Origin: Aquimarina sp. RZ0
Lineage (GTDB): Bacteria; Bacteroidota; Bacteroidia; Flavobacteriales; Flavobacteriaceae
Direction: 5' to 3'
Length of the DNA: 43,134 nt
NCBI RefSeq assembly: GCF_008370685.1
Contig: NZ_VTZU01000061.1
Coordinates: 1 to 43,134, forward strand
The notes under the pieces were generated by a model that saw only the letters and a program-made list of their open reading frames with translations, made no database searches and was not told where the DNA came from. Positions 43,011 through 43,134 of this stretch are shown here, piece by piece. The translations under genes were made by a program, and so were the position numbers. Each line of letters begins with the position of its first letter. Within the stretch, counting starts at the first letter, position 1.

Positions 43011-43134
43011 AGAGTGTAAATATAACCTTGTCTGAATACTAAATTTTTAATTTACACATTATTCAGATAAGATGACAAAGACAGAACAGCAAGAATTAGA
43101 AAAGAAAGCTCTAGAACAGTTTATGACTGGGAAG
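43011..43134 (+). mobile_element. Left end of an IS256-type insertion sequence (runs off window)
   Basis: From about 43013 the sequence reads AGTGTAAATATAACCTTGTCTG, in the style of IS256-family termini (GTGTAAA...), and is followed 55 bases on by the start of a transposase-like frame. The remaining part and the right end lie outside the window, so the boundary is approximate. Confidence 0.45.
43072..43134 (+). CDS. IS256-type transposase, first 21 residues (runs off window)
   Basis: ATG at 43072 opens MTKTEQQELEKKALEQFMTGK, still open at the last base. The ALEQFMTGK segment resembles the start of IS256-family transposases, where a GKSLxGKDGxFxPLLK block follows; that part is outside the window. 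The assignment therefore rests on a short stretch and on the terminus-like sequence upstream. Confidence 0.5.
   Translation, partial: MTKTEQQELEKKALEQFMTGK

Noticed and set aside
1..43134. CRISPR array, tRNA or rRNA genes
   Set aside because: No regularly spaced short repeats and no tRNA-like cloverleaf or rRNA sequence were noticed on either strand.

Overview
The window looks like chromosome from a marine Flavobacteriaceae-type Bacteroidota, plausibly Aquimarina or a close relative. This is judged from gene content only. The DNA is AT-rich, Shine-Dalgarno sequences are weak, and several genes have TAnnTTTG-type -7 promoter boxes. Families typical of the group are present: GLPGLI proteins, CarboxypepD_reg/TonB-receptor-like barrels, DUF4292, the Lnb/DUF4105 acyltransferase family, an HU-CCDC81/SPOR protein and many lipoproteins.

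Layout. (1) 1-612: the N-terminal part of an IS4-type transposase runs off the left edge, followed by an unidentified 58-codon ORF. (2) 739-5163: two tandem GLPGLI proteins and a TonB-receptor-like outer-membrane protein. (3) 5303-12472: a forward run of a 41-aa protein, a lipoprotein, a flippase, dUTPase, a sugar-phosphate nucleotidyltransferase, a TPR protein, a DUF4292 lipoprotein and an EnvC-type LytM protein; its theme is envelope assembly. (4) 12473-14374: a 160-bp MITE-like element, a Fic gene with a one-base frameshift at codon 14/15, and gap sequence. (5) 14566-26337: an 11-gene reverse-strand operon with a FabZ-like dehydratase, a ketosynthase, an acyl carrier protein, a ThiL-like kinase, an alpha-oxoamine synthase, a DUF3089 hydrolase, a carbamoyltransferase, a UbiA prenyltransferase, a diacylglycerol/sphingosine-kinase-like protein, a fatty acid hydroxylase and an Lnb-type acyltransferase. 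I do not recognise this combination as a described pathway. It reads as a dedicated route to an aminoketone (sphingoid-like) lipid that is then decorated, and it is the best candidate here for an undescribed system. (6) 26338-30637: a decayed group II intron 3' end, a G3E GTPase behind a perfect palindrome, and an astacin-type lipoprotein protease set among three MITE-like elements. (7) 30638-36831: a DMT transporter, a thioesterase, the HU/SPOR protein, dprA, and a B12-binding-type radical SAM protein. (8) 36832-39071: REP-like palindromes and a compact alkylation-response operon in which the Ada functions are split over separate genes, with an Ada-box-like site upstream. (9) 39181-43134: an SGNH hydrolase, a sulfatase, a small lipoprotein, and the start of an IS256-type transposase at the right edge.

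The two MITE-like families (160 bp and 155 bp, two copies each) have terminal inverted repeats and 3-bp TTA/TAA target duplications. One copy has inserted into the loop of a transcription terminator. All family assignments are from motifs read by eye; no database search was possible.
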